From: Leptospira johnsonii
Lineage (GTDB): Bacteria > Spirochaetota > Leptospiria > Leptospirales > Leptospiraceae
Assembly: GCF_003112675.1 (NCBI RefSeq)
Contig: NZ_BFAY01000011.1
Location: forward strand, 434,001 to 498,000
Direction: 5' to 3'
DNA: 64,000 nt
Under the pieces are notes generated by a model. It made no database searches, had not been told where the DNA came from, and saw nothing but the letters and a program-made list of their open reading frames with translations. Positions 55,225 through 64,000 of the stretch are shown piece by piece. Numbering within the stretch: the first letter of the stretch is position 1; each line of letters opens with the position of its first letter. The position numbers and the translations under genes were made by a program.

Positions 55225-56181
55225 ATGGATTTTCTTTCACTCTCTTCTCCAAGCCTGTACCGGATCCTAACCAGGTCCAGATTCCTATCCCAGAGCCTCT
55301 CCAAATGGGAGGTTCTGGAAAAACTGAAAGAAATACTTCCGAAAGATTTAAAAGAAAAAGCGAAGCTAGATTCTAAACATTATTCATCTTCCTTGAAAAA
55401 GTTGGGAGCGGAAATCGTTTCTTATTTTGATCCGGAATATCCGGATCTCCTAAAAGAAATTTATGATCCTCCGCCCAATTTATTCTGCTTCGGCAATATC
55501 TCGCTTTTAAAACTTTCCTATTTGGCGGTTGTAGGAACAAGAAAGGTTTCTCCAATCACATTAAATTACTCTAAACTAATTCCGGATTTCGTGCAATCTC
55601 TCGGATTAGACGGCGTTATTTCCGGTTTAGCCTTAGGAGTGGATGCATCAGCCATGTCCCAGGCACTGGATAGAGAAATTCCTGTAATAGGAGTTATGGG
55701 AACAGGCCCGGAAAAAGAATATCCTCACGAAAATAGGATTTTATATAAAAGAATGAAATCTTCCGGAAATGGTTTAGTGATCACGGAATGCCCTCCCGGT
55801 TTTGAAGTGAGAAAATATGCATTCCCGAAAAGAAATAGGATCATTACCGGGATCTCACCTTCTCTCTTAGTGATGGAGGCTCCTGCAAAAAGTGGAGCAT
55901 TGTCTTCTGCATCAAATGCGATCTCTCAGGATCGAGATGTTTTTGTTTTTGATCATCCTTTACAAACCCAGAACCAAGGTGGGAAAAAATTACTCTTCGA
56001 AGGCGCTACTCCCGTTTCGTTTGATAATTGTCACAAAGAAGGAGAGAAGATTTTTCATTTAGAAGAAATTCTTCCGTCCAACTTCGAAGAAGTCCCTGGA
56101 ATGCTTGCTCGATTGGGAAAAAACAAATTGAATGGTAATTGGATCGATCTAGGAAACGGTTTCATTCGATCCGTTCAATAA
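55225..56181 (+). CDS. dprA: DNA processing protein DprA
   Basis: About 318 residues with a DprA Rossmann-fold core: LAVVGTRKVSPITLNYS, DGVISGLALGVDASAMSQALDREIPVIGVMGTGPEKEYPHENRIL and GLVITECPPG, and then RNRIITGISPSLLVMEAPAKSGALSSA. It loads RecA onto incoming single-stranded DNA during transformation; the gene is also found in bacteria without known competence. The ATG at 55225 has GAGGA ahead; an ATG at 55210 overlaps the previous stop. The C-terminal winged-helix domain seen in some members is not evident. Confidence 0.9.
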   Translation: MDFLSLSSPSLYRILTRSRFLSQSLSKWEVLEKLKEILPKDLKEKAKLDSKHYSSSLKKLGAEIVSYFDPEYPDLLKEIYDPPPNLFCFGNISLLKLSYLAVVGTRKVSPITLNYSKLIPDFVQSLGLDGVISGLALGVDASAMSQALDREIPVIGVMGTGPEKEYPHENRILYKRMKSSGNGLVITECPPGFEVRKYAFPKRNRIITGISPSLLVMEAPAKSGALSSASNAISQDRDVFVFDHPLQTQNQGGKKLLFEGATPVSFDNCHKEGEKIFHLEEILPSNFEEVPGMLARLGKNKLNGNWIDLGNGFIRSVQ

Positions 56182-56198
56182 ATAAAAAGGAATCAAAC

Positions 56199-57689
56199 TT
56201 GTCTCTTTGGAATCGGTATAAGTCCGAACTATCCGAACAATCTCCCGCTTGGTCCTTAGGATTTTTTAGATTCGGGTTCGGTATTCTTTTATTTTTCATC
56301 TCGGCGCGTTATCTTCAGTATGGTTGGGTCCAAAAATATTTTATAGAGCCTGGTTTTCATTTCAAACATTTCGGATTTTCATGGATAGGCGTACTCCCTG
56401 GGCCTTTATTATATTCTGTTTTCATTATATTATGTATCGCTGCATTATTCATTTCTCTGGGAGTATTGTATAGGACTTCGGTTCTGGTTTATTGGTTGGG
56501 ATTTTCATATTTTAATCTTCTAGACGTTTCTACTTATCTTAATCATTATTATCTGGTTTTTCTGTTACTCTTTCTTTTATTTTGGATCCCAGCGGATCGT
56601 TGTTTTTCCTTATCTCATTTTTTAGAAGCATATCGGAACGGTAGATGGAGCAGTCCCAAGATCCCGAATTGGTCTTTATGGATCCTGAGATTCCAATTAG
56701 GTTGTGTTTATTTTTTCGGGGGATTGGCAAAATTAGTTCCGGACTGGCTGTTTTCTGCACAACCTCTTAGGATTTGGTTGGTGCGAAACACGGACTTCCC
56801 GGTAATCGGAGGATTTTTTTCCTATCCGATCGCAGGTTATGTTTTCAGTTATGCAGGATTATTTTTCGATCTATTTGTTCCATTCTGTCTTCTGAAAAGA
56901 AATCTGAGGCCATGGGCTTACAGTTCTGTTCTGATCTTTCATATTCTCACCTGGAAACTTTTTCCGATCGGTATGTTTCCTTGGATCATGATCTTCTCCG
57001 CTTTACTATTCTTTCCTCCGGATTGGCCGATTAAAGCCAGGGGATTTTTAAAAAAAAGAGGGATTTTTCCGTATGGAGAACTGAGAAACTTATTCAAAAC
57101 CGTTTGGAATAAGTTACCGGTCACTTTCCGTTTTCTTTCCGCAAAAATTTTGTTAATACTCTTAGATACTTTAGAAAAACCGAATGCATGGGGAAGAAGT
57201 CTCGAAACAAAACTTCGGGAATTTTCCTCTAGTTCCGTCTCCAGATACGGGGTTTGGGTAGTTTCCTTATATGTTTTGATCCAGATATTCTTTCCTCTCA
57301 GGCATTTTTTATATCCTGGAAACCATTTATGGACGGAGCAGGGTTTTCGATTCGCATGGCATATCATGCTGATCCAGAAGAATGGGATCGCAAGTTTCCA
57401 GCTGGTCAATTCGCGAACCGGAGAGATCCAATATGTTTTACCGGAATCTTATCTGAATGAAGTCCAAAAAACAATGATGAGCACCCAACCGGATCTGATC
57501 CTTCAATTCGCTCATTTCTTGGGAGAAAAGGAAAAGAAAAGGACTGGTGATGATATTGCGGTCTTTGCGGAAGTAAGAGTCTCCTTAAACGGCAAAAAAA
57601 GCCTACCATTCATCGATCCGAATCGTGATTTAATGAAGGTGAAAGAAGATTTTTTCCACAAGGATTGGATCCTTCCCGACTCTAAATAA
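56199..57689 (+). CDS. HTTM / vitamin K-dependent gamma-carboxylase-like membrane protein
   Basis: About 496 residues with many membrane helices over the first ~320 residues and a soluble C-terminal part (about 380-496). The HTTM/VKG-carboxylase pattern is clear: EPGFHFKHFGFSWIG, LNHYYLVFLLLFLLFWIPADRCFSLS and RFQLGCVYFFGGLAKLVPDW. Lys178 in GLAKLVPDW aligns with Lys218, the catalytic base of human gamma-glutamyl carboxylase. The start is TTG 56199 with AAAAAGG upstream; a longer frame (56139) overlaps dprA. A VKGC homologue has been reported in Leptospira, with a role that may not be protein carboxylation. Confidence 0.88.
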   Translation: MSLWNRYKSELSEQSPAWSLGFFRFGFGILLFFISARYLQYGWVQKYFIEPGFHFKHFGFSWIGVLPGPLLYSVFIILCIAALFISLGVLYRTSVLVYWLGFSYFNLLDVSTYLNHYYLVFLLLFLLFWIPADRCFSLSHFLEAYRNGRWSSPKIPNWSLWILRFQLGCVYFFGGLAKLVPDWLFSAQPLRIWLVRNTDFPVIGGFFSYPIAGYVFSYAGLFFDLFVPFCLLKRNLRPWAYSSVLIFHILTWKLFPIGMFPWIMIFSALLFFPPDWPIKARGFLKKRGIFPYGELRNLFKTVWNKLPVTFRFLSAKILLILLDTLEKPNAWGRSLETKLREFSSSSVSRYGVWVVSLYVLIQIFFPLRHFLYPGNHLWTEQGFRFAWHIMLIQKNGIASFQLVNSRTGEIQYVLPESYLNEVQKTMMSTQPDLILQFAHFLGEKEKKRTGDDIAVFAEVRVSLNGKKSLPFIDPNRDLMKVKEDFFHKDWILPDSK

Positions 57690-57691
57690 TA

Positions 57692-57719
57692 CCGGAGATG
57701 CTCCGGTTCATTTTTTTTA
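57692..57719 (+). terminator. Intrinsic terminator after the carboxylase-like gene
   Basis: ACCGGAG (57692-57698) and CTCCGGT (57702-57708) form a perfect 7-bp GC-rich stem with a three-base loop, followed by a run of T residues. It lies right after the stop at 57689. Confidence 0.9.
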
Positions 57720-57903
57720 AGCACTTGCGACATCCTAAGATGGAAATAATTTCGATCAATAGAGACATAACTGAGTAGTTTCATAAAAAATACACGTTAG
57801 TCTCTTATTCATAGAACAAGATCTTCCTTACTACCCCAAGCCTGGAAAAACATTTCAGATCCATATATGTTAATTCGGGGTCAAAACACTACTTTACGAA
57901 GAT

Positions 57904-57921
57904 GTAATTCGTTTGAATTAC
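57904..57921. repeat. Perfect 7-bp inverted repeat
   Basis: GTAATTC and GAATTAC flank four bases (GTTT). It lies in the long region upstream of the Ig-repeat gene, about 345 bp before its start. A binding site or a short hairpin; no T-run follows. Confidence 0.35.
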
Positions 57922-58134
57922 GAAATCCGTATTGTAATCATCCACTTACACACTTATTTTTGAATTATACTTTTTTAGGTACGTTGTTTTTTTGATTTTT
58001 AAGAGTAAACAATCTTAGAAGCAAATAGCAGTTATCTGGCTCCTGATAAAAACTTTGCCACTCAAGTGATGTTTTTATGAATTAAAACAGGTTCTGCAAT
58101 TGGCCGAACTCAGATTCCCGATCTTTGGGACAAA

Positions 58135-58150
58135 GTAAGCATTTACTTAC
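58135..58150. repeat. 5-bp inverted repeat upstream of Ig-repeat gene
   Basis: GTAAG and CTTAC flank six bases, 115 bp before the Ig-repeat start. The short stem could be an operator-like site. Weak evidence. Confidence 0.25.
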
Positions 58151-58264
58151 AAAACTAATCCCAACTAATTATTTTTTCTTGAAATAGTCGTTAGATATGT
58201 ATCGTCCGATAGAATTAGGTCGATAGTGAAATGAATAGCGACTGTCGAACCGAAAGAGATATAT

Positions 58265-61200
58265 ATGAGCACCGGAATCAACCCCACCAAAAAATTCTAC
58301 GCTGCACTTGCGTGCTCGTTTCTTCTTTTCCAAGGATGCGTTGCCTGGCCTTTACTAACGGGAGCTGTTGGGCTCGCGGCAGGAAAGAAAGGTGGTGGAG
58401 GGTTATTATTCCTTCCGGGTGGAGGAACTCCTACATTAAGTAGAGTAGAGATCTCTTCTCCAAATTCTAGTTTTGCAAAGACTACTAGTATGTCGTTGGT
58501 GGCGACTGCTGCATACTCTAACGGAACTCACAAAGACATTACTGCGGACGCTGTATGGAGCACCAGCGATTCCAGCATTATTTCTATTGCAGCAGGTGGA
58601 CAGGCCACAGGTACGGGAGTGGGAACTGCAGATATCGGCATCACTTACGAAAGCAAGACTGCACAAATTTCTCTTTCGGTTACTTCGGCTCCTTTAAGCA
58701 CTATTTCAATTTCTTGTGTAAACCAAACGGACAGTTTGCCTAAAGGGATTACTAGGCAATGTGCTTTAACCGGTAACTTTGCGGACGGATCTAACCAAGA
58801 CTTAACTAACGATCCAAATACTACATGGAGCACAGGGAGTTCTGCAGTCGCTACTATCGATTCCGCAGGACTTGTGACTGGAGTAGATGCGGGAACTACT
58901 TCGATCCGAGCTTCGTATAATTCATTAAATGCAAATAATTTATCTTTAACTGTTAGTTCGGCTGCATTAGTTTCCATCGCAGTAACACCTACCAGCAAGT
59001 CACTGGCATTGGGTAAAAATCAACAGTACACTGCAACTGGAACTTATACGGACAATTCTAACCAAGATATTACGAACTCAGTAACTTGGAATTCTTCCGA
59101 TACCGTGGTAGCGACTATAAGCAATACTGCAGGGTCCAGAGGGTTTTTATCTACAGAAGATATGGGAACTTCTACCATAACTGCTTCCTTAAATTCCATA
59201 AGCGGAAACACTGATGTAACAGTTACCGCTGCCGTATTAGAAAGTATTTCTATCACTCCGTCTAGCCCAAGCACTCCTAAGGGAAGAACCTTAAATCTAG
59301 TAGCTACTGGAATTTTCTCAGACGGGCATAATGAAACGATTACCGATCAAGTTACCTGGTCCAGTGAAGATGCTTCTATCGCGACTGTGGATAACGGTTC
59401 CGGATTTGAAGGTAGAGCTTCCGGTATCAATGTAGGAACAGTGGATATCACTGCTGAGATAGGCGGGATAGGTGAAACCGTATCCTTCTCCGTAACTGCT
59501 GCCGTTTTAGATTCCATCCAATTAACTGCAGATGATTCTTCCATCGCAAAAGGAACAAGCACTGCGATCTTAGCAACCGGGGTTTACTCAGACGGAACTT
59601 CTCAAAATATCACCGGTTCCGTTTCTTGGAGCAGCTCTCAGACTTCGGTCCTACAATTGGGAAGTTTAACTGCTACACCTAAAAAACAAGTGCACTCTCC
59701 AAATAGCGGATCTTTAGGAACTTCTACCATCACCGCAACTTCCGGAAGCATTAGCGGCACTGTGAACATCACTGTCACCGCTGCGAAATTAGTCTCCATT
59801 GCAGTAACTCCAACAAATCCAAGTGTAGCGAAAGGATTAACCAAAGACTTCACTGCGACCGGAACTTATACGGATAGTTCCACTCAGGATCTTACTACTT
59901 CAGTTACTTGGGCTTCTTCCGATACAAGCAAGGCTACGATCAGCAACGCTTCCGGAACAGAAGGTAAGGCTACGGGAGCCGCGGTCGGAACTTCGAATAT
60001 CACCGCTACTTTAGGATCGATTACCTCTCCTTCTAGCACTCTGACTGTGACTGCAGCGGTTTTACAATCGATCACGATTACTCCTTCCAATCCGAGTGTT
60101 GCCAAAGGAAGATCCGAAAACCTAAGCGCGACCGGAACTTATTCGGATAATTCCACTCAGGATCTTACTACTTCAGTTACTTGGGCAAGCTCCAGTAATT
60201 CGACTGTGGGTGTAAGTAACGTAAACGGAACCAAAGGAAAGGCTATAGGCGTTTCTGTTGGAACTGCAACAATCACTGCAACCCTAGGCTCCGTATCCAA
60301 CTCCATCACATTTACGGTAACTTCTGCTGTGCTGGATTCGATCGAAGTTCATATAACGGATTCTTCTATCGCCAAGGGAACTTCTACGCTTGCAGAAGCA
60401 ACGGGAACCTATTCCGACGGAACCACTTCGGATATCACAGACCAAGTAGTTTGGGGTAGTTCTCAAACTTCTATCATTCAATTGGGAGTTTTAACTGCGG
60501 TACCTAAAAAGACCCTGACTTCTCCTAATAATGGTTCTTTAGGAATATCTAATATTTCCGCCACCTTAGGAAGTGTCAGTGGAAATGCGAACCTTACTGT
60601 GACCGCGGCCACTTTGGTTTCTATCCAAGTGGATCCTACGAATCCAAGTGTTGCAAAAGGACTTACTCAGAACTTTACTGCGACAGGAACTTATACCGAT
60701 GCAAGCACCCAGGATCTCACAACTTCAGTAACTTGGACAAGCTCAAGTACTAGCAAGGCTACGATCAGTAATGCCGGAGGAAGTAACGGCCTTGCGACCA
60801 CTCTTGCAACAGGAACCACAAATATCACTGCGACTTTGGGATCGGTAACTTCTCCTGCAAGCGTATTGACTGTGACCGCTGCGGCTCTTACAAGCATCAC
60901 GATTGCTCCTTCTCCTACTTTAAGTATCGCGAAGGGACGCACTCAAAACTTCACTGCAACAGGACATTATACGGACAGTACCACTTCGGATCTGACTACT
61001 CAGGTTACTTGGAGTTCTTTCGACCAGACTAAGGCAACTGTTAGCAATACTTCCGGAACCAACGGTAAACTGACCGCTCTCCAAGAAGGAAGCACTCAGA
61101 TTTCTGCAAGCTATAGTTCCGTAACCAGCACGGATACTGCGGTTACAGTAACAGCAGCAGCTCTGGACAGCATCTCCATCACTCCGACTAATTCGAGTTT

Positions 61201-64000
61201 GGCGAAAGGATATACAACTCCATTCACCGCAAACGGTGTGTATTCGGACGCTACTACATTGGATATCACGACTCAGGTGACCTGGGCTTCTTCCAATACT
61301 TCCTCCTCTACGATAAGCAATTCGAGCGGAAACGAAGGTGTGGCCACTGCAGTAGCAGTCGGAACAAGCACGATCTCTGCAACCTTGGGTTCTGTATCCT
61401 CTTCCACCAACTTTACTGTGACGGCCGCAGCATTGGTCTCTATCTCCGTATCTCCTACGAATAGTAACGTGTATACGACTCAAACTAAAGATTTCACTGC
61501 AACTGGAACTTACTCTGACTCAACTACTCAGAACCTGACAACTAGCGTTACCTGGGCTTCTTCCGATACGAGCAAGGCGACAATCAGCAATGCTTCCGGA
61601 ACAGAAGGTAGAGCAACAGGTGTCGCAGCAGGCACAATCACAATCTCTGCGACCAGCGGTTCCGTGAGCGGAAATACTCAATTGACAGTAGTGTTCTTGG
61701 ATATTACAGCTCCAACCGTATCTAACGTGGTTTCCTTGAGCCCAACTACTATAAGGGTGACCTTCTCCGAATCTGTAAACACCACACAAGCAACCACCGC
61801 TTCCAATTATAAATTGGCTCTAACCTCTGCGGTAAGCGGCTCTTGTTCGGATAATAGTAACTTCTCCTCTACTTCCAACATCTCAGTTTCTTCTGTAAGT
61901 GGAAGCGGGGCAATCTATACTCTTACCTTGGCTTCTTCTCAAACTTCCGGAACCAACTATACAGTGATCGTAAATAAGAGTGGTGTCCAAGATCTTTCAG
62001 TAAGTCCGAACAATTTGGGTTGCGCGAACTACGGAGACTTTGTTGGACAAGAACAGTTAAAAGTCAGTTCGGCTTCTTGCGCAAGCACCGGAACTGTGAT
62101 CATCAACTTCTCCAAACCGATCAAGTCGGGAAACAACGTAAGCGGTTCCGCAGAATGTAGCAGCACTTCAGAATGTGCGAACAGGTATACATTTGTCGGA
62201 ACAACAGACTTAGGCACTATCAATTCCGCTAAGATACTGGATGGTGTGATCTGCGGTGGAGCGACTGCCGATTCTGCAAAAGTTTGTGTGACTCATAGCT
62301 TATTACAAACCGGAGCTCAGTACACGATCATCGCCGCGAATAATGTGAATGGAGACGGATTCGATAATACTTCCTGGGGATCCATCCGTGATTCGGGAGA
62401 TTCCGAAAATATCCAATCCTCTCCAAGAGACAGGGCTTCCTTCTTAGGTTGTGGAACTTCTCCTGTAAACTTTGGAGACGGTCCGATCTCCGTTGATCCG
62501 AACGGTTCTACATTCGGTTATTTGGCAGACTTTAATAATAAGATCTATACCGGACCAAACAACGTAGGTAACGGAGCATTACGTTTCGCTTACGATGGTT
62601 CTAATCCTGAATCGGTCCAGTTCTCCTTTGCAAAAGATACTACGGGTCAAAATTCCGACACTTCTAACGTTAGTTCTAACTCTGCAACGACCAGAGAGAA
62701 CAGTATCGCAGTTCCACCTTACGTGACCTTAGGACACTCCGGTTGTACCCAAAACGATGCTACTCTTGCAAACGGTTGTGGTCCGGACAATGAAAGTGGC
62801 AGGGGAATTTTCACCACAGGATCCTTGGCAAGTAACCCTTATATCTTCATAGCAGCCGCAAGAACTGTTCCGAGTGGAGCGAACTATAACTTCGATTATA
62901 TCTACTACTCGAACGATACTTCTACCAACCTGAATTACAAATACATTGATATGTCTACAATTACAGGAACTGTAACTGCAGGTACTTCTTCTATCAGCGT
63001 CTTGAACGATAGAGTATTCCCTGGTTTTGCAAAACCAAGTAATGATGGATCCGGAACCGGTGGAGGATTGAACGCTCCTGACTTCGGATATATCACATTT
63101 AATACCGCTGACACAGGGACAGGAAACTGTACTGCAGGTTCCAATTGTGACGCTTACGACGGTAGCAACGGTAGAAGGATACGTATCGATTATATGCCTT
63201 TCTTCGGAGGACCTTCTGCCGGAGGAAATGGAAGCATAAACAATAGCCCGAACTGGGGATATTATATCGGAGTGGATTCATCCATCGTATTCAAGGACAG
63301 GATTTACGCTGCGAACGGAGGCCTACACGCTGTAGGGCATAACGGTTCGATCATCCGCTCCAATTCCGCAAGCCCGACTACTGCTTGTTCCTCTAAGAAT
63401 AATTGTGCGGACTGGACAGAAGTAGGACCAAGAACCAATACGAAATGGCATAATAGCACCACGAACAACTGGTTCTCCCTTGAACTTGCAAAATTTTACG
63501 ATTTGATCCCTGCGGACAGAGCATTCGCTCAGTTTGCTGAGTTCAACGATAAGTTGTATGTGACTCGGACCATCTGTATCCAAGGAACTCAGGCTACCGG
63601 GATCCGCACAAGTCCGGGAACAGTGGCAGGATGTACCGACGGAACAGACACAAACCGCAGAGCTCAACTTTGGAAATGTGATCCTACCACCACTGGAGGT
63701 AGCACTGAATGTGATTCTGGAGATTGGAGCGTAGTAGGAGACGACGGAAACGGTATTACCAACTTCGGAGATTCTACTAATAAGACGATCACGATGGTGG
63801 CTAAGAACGGATCTTATCTCTATGTAGGATTCGATAATCCGAGCGGTATCCGTATCTATCGCACGAATACAACCAACCCTGGATCCGCTTCGAACGTATG
63901 GACCCAGGTTGCAAATGGAGGACTCACAGATTCCACCAACGTGCAACAGATCTTCTCTGCAGTTTCCGTAAATACTGGAGGGGTCTATTATCTCTACGTG
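58265..64000 (+). CDS. Giant Big_2 immunoglobulin-like repeat lipoprotein (3' end outside window)
   Basis: The frame from ATG 58265 is open for 1912 codons to the window edge, so the gene continues beyond it. The signal peptide ends in LLFQGC (Cys about 25), a spirochaetal-type lipobox. After a Gly-rich linker there are twelve tandem Big_2 domains of about 85-95 residues (58436-61696), each of the form L-x-S-I-x-V/I-x-P...G...F/YTATGTYTD...DLTTSVTW...ATISN...GT..ITAT. Next comes a Big_5/SbsA-like domain (ITAPTVSNV, TTIRVTFSESVN, about 61700-62010) and a non-repetitive Cys/Gly/Asn-rich C-terminal region. The architecture resembles Lig-type surface adhesins, but the C-terminus was not recognised as LigA or LigB. 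AAAGAGA before the ATG is the likely ribosome binding site. Confidence 0.92.
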   Translation, partial: MSTGINPTKKFYAALACSFLLFQGCVAWPLLTGAVGLAAGKKGGGGLLFLPGGGTPTLSRVEISSPNSSFAKTTSMSLVATAAYSNGTHKDITADAVWSTSDSSIISIAAGGQATGTGVGTADIGITYESKTAQISLSVTSAPLSTISISCVNQTDSLPKGITRQCALTGNFADGSNQDLTNDPNTTWSTGSSAVATIDSAGLVTGVDAGTTSIRASYNSLNANNLSLTVSSAALVSIAVTPTSKSLALGKNQQYTATGTYTDNSNQDITNSVTWNSSDTVVATISNTAGSRGFLSTEDMGTSTITASLNSISGNTDVTVTAAVLESISITPSSPSTPKGRTLNLVATGIFSDGHNETITDQVTWSSEDASIATVDNGSGFEGRASGINVGTVDITAEIGGIGETVSFSVTAAVLDSIQLTADDSSIAKGTSTAILATGVYSDGTSQNITGSVSWSSSQTSVLQLGSLTATPKKQVHSPNSGSLGTSTITATSGSISGTVNITVTAAKLVSIAVTPTNPSVAKGLTKDFTATGTYTDSSTQDLTTSVTWASSDTSKATISNASGTEGKATGAAVGTSNITATLGSITSPSSTLTVTAAVLQSITITPSNPSVAKGRSENLSATGTYSDNSTQDLTTSVTWASSSNSTVGVSNVNGTKGKAIGVSVGTATITATLGSVSNSITFTVTSAVLDSIEVHITDSSIAKGTSTLAEATGTYSDGTTSDITDQVVWGSSQTSIIQLGVLTAVPKKTLTSPNNGSLGISNISATLGSVSGNANLTVTAATLVSIQVDPTNPSVAKGLTQNFTATGTYTDASTQDLTTSVTWTSSSTSKATISNAGGSNGLATTLATGTTNITATLGSVTSPASVLTVTAAALTSITIAPSPTLSIAKGRTQNFTATGHYTDSTTSDLTTQVTWSSFDQTKATVSNTSGTNGKLTALQEGSTQISASYSSVTSTDTAVTVTAAALDSISITPTNSSLAKGYTTPFTANGVYSDATTLDITTQVTWASSNTSSSTISNSSGNEGVATAVAVGTSTISATLGSVSSSTNFTVTAAALVSISVSPTNSNVYTTQTKDFTATGTYSDSTTQNLTTSVTWASSDTSKATISNASGTEGRATGVAAGTITISATSGSVSGNTQLTVVFLDITAPTVSNVVSLSPTTIRVTFSESVNTTQATTASNYKLALTSAVSGSCSDNSNFSSTSNISVSSVSGSGAIYTLTLASSQTSGTNYTVIVNKSGVQDLSVSPNNLGCANYGDFVGQEQLKVSSASCASTGTVIINFSKPIKSGNNVSGSAECSSTSECANRYTFVGTTDLGTINSAKILDGVICGGATADSAKVCVTHSLLQTGAQYTIIAANNVNGDGFDNTSWGSIRDSGDSENIQSSPRDRASFLGCGTSPVNFGDGPISVDPNGSTFGYLADFNNKIYTGPNNVGNGALRFAYDGSNPESVQFSFAKDTTGQNSDTSNVSSNSATTRENSIAVPPYVTLGHSGCTQNDATLANGCGPDNESGRGIFTTGSLASNPYIFIAAARTVPSGANYNFDYIYYSNDTSTNLNYKYIDMSTITGTVTAGTSSISVLNDRVFPGFAKPSNDGSGTGGGLNAPDFGYITFNTADTGTGNCTAGSNCDAYDGSNGRRIRIDYMPFFGGPSAGGNGSINNSPNWGYYIGVDSSIVFKDRIYAANGGLHAVGHNGSIIRSNSASPTTACSSKNNCADWTEVGPRTNTKWHNSTTNNWFSLELAKFYDLIPADRAFAQFAEFNDKLYVTRTICIQGTQATGIRTSPGTVAGCTDGTDTNRRAQLWKCDPTTTGGSTECDSGDWSVVGDDGNGITNFGDSTNKTITMVAKNGSYLYVGFDNPSGIRIYRTNTTNPGSASNVWTQVANGGLTDSTNVQQIFSAVSVNTGGVYYLYV
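58436..61696 (+). repeat. Twelve tandem Big_2-coding repeats
   Basis: Repeat starts (first Leu codon): 58436, 58694, 58967, 59237, 59507, 59789, 60062, 60332, 60614, 60887, 61163 and 61433, each about 258-282 bp. Repeats 5 (59507) and 8 (60332) share an unusual insertion (SSQTS..QLG.LTA.PKK....SPN.GSLG), and 6 pairs with 9, and 7 with 10, so units 5-7 and 8-10 look like a duplicated three-domain block of about 825 bp. Confidence 0.85.

Larger units (their letters stand above)
57690..58264. other. Long intergenic region before the Ig-repeat gene
   Basis: A 575-bp stretch without a supported gene. It starts with the terminator of the carboxylase-like gene (57692-57719), and contains two perfect inverted repeats (57904-57921 and 58135-58150). 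AT-rich sequence before 58265 is likely the promoter of the Ig-repeat gene, but no convincing -35/-10 pair was seen. A long leader or small RNA could lie here. Confidence 0.6.

Noticed and set aside
58179..58207. TTGAAA as a -35 box for the Ig-repeat gene
   Set aside because: No acceptable -10 lies at 16-18 bp, so the promoter remains unplaced.
58436..61789. Several minus-strand frames with many Cys/Ser/Val in the Ig-repeat region
   Set aside because: They recur with the repeat period and are reverse-strand shadows of the tandem Big_2 repeats. The plus-strand frame has a ribosome binding site, a signal peptide and a continuous domain series.
1..64000. tRNA or rRNA genes and tmRNA/RNase P
   Set aside because: No cloverleaf with a GGTTC-type loop and no conserved rRNA, tmRNA or RNase P signature was recognised in any intergenic stretch; a covariance-model search would be needed to be certain.
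1..64000. CRISPR arrays, insertion sequences or prophage
   Set aside because: No evenly spaced short direct repeats with unique spacers, transposase, integrase or phage gene was seen. The only tandem repeats are inside the Ig-repeat gene.

Overview
The window is a contiguous piece of a Leptospira chromosome. The best markers are a full-length LipL41 homologue followed by a small lipoprotein in the position of its partner Lep (49668-51093), a vitamin K-dependent carboxylase-like membrane protein (56199-57689), spirochaete-style lipoprotein signal peptides, and many large PAS/GAF sensor kinases and SpoIIE-type phosphatases. LipL41 points to the pathogen/intermediate side of the genus rather than to saprophytes such as L. 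biflexa; the species cannot be named from the sequence alone. No rRNA, tRNA, CRISPR array, transposase or prophage was found. The gene content reads as core chromosome with lineage-specific surface and regulatory genes.

Layout. 1-3.9 kb: partial CPA-type antiporter, a DUF1292-like protein and a 7TM-DISM hybrid sensor kinase. 3.9-6.8 kb: a minus-strand run of an exported protein, a J-domain protein, mannose-6-phosphate isomerase and an HNH protein. 6.9-9.5 kb: STAS protein, RibF and two uncharacterised proteins. 9.7-13.3 kb: two tandem membrane-bound SpoIIE phosphatases. 13.3-18 kb: FliD with a downstream partner, and an acyl-CoA dehydrogenase. 18.2-22.1 kb: a 1169-residue sensor kinase overlapping a response regulator. 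22.3-24.5 kb: small membrane or exported proteins. 24.6-29.3 kb: Ppk1, an FAD-linked oxidase, a membrane protein and a DUF374 acyltransferase. 30-36 kb: response regulator, alpha/beta hydrolase and two PAS kinases. 35.9-37.6 kb: an AmgK/MurU-like kinase-nucleotidyltransferase pair. 37.7-38.9 kb: an ECF sigma factor coupled to a ClpP. 39-49.6 kb: acetyltransferase, glucose-6-phosphate isomerase, galactokinase, STAS, a uracil-DNA-glycosylase-like protein, a Cdd1-like HhH protein, an isoprenylcysteine-methyltransferase-like protein, a B12-binding radical SAM protein and a WxWC-repeat lipoprotein. 49.7-57.7 kb: lep/lipL41, nadA-ispF, RimI-like, DoxX-like, TPR lipoprotein, dprA and the carboxylase homologue. 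58.3-64 kb: a very long open frame, still open at the window edge, encoding a lipoprotein with twelve tandem Big_2 immunoglobulin-like domains.

Themes. Signalling is dense: four sensor kinases, response regulators, two SpoIIE phosphatases, two STAS proteins and an ECF sigma factor, so a partner-switching network (STAS/SpoIIE) is plausible. Envelope functions are the second theme: LipL41, the Ig-repeat protein, the WxWC-repeat protein, flagellar cap FliD and a possible cell-wall recycling pair. The items most worth following up are the Ig-repeat protein with an apparent three-domain internal duplication, the carboxylase homologue that keeps a lysine aligned with the catalytic base of the human enzyme, the sigma-ClpP pair, and several perfect inverted repeats in front of regulatory or biosynthetic genes.
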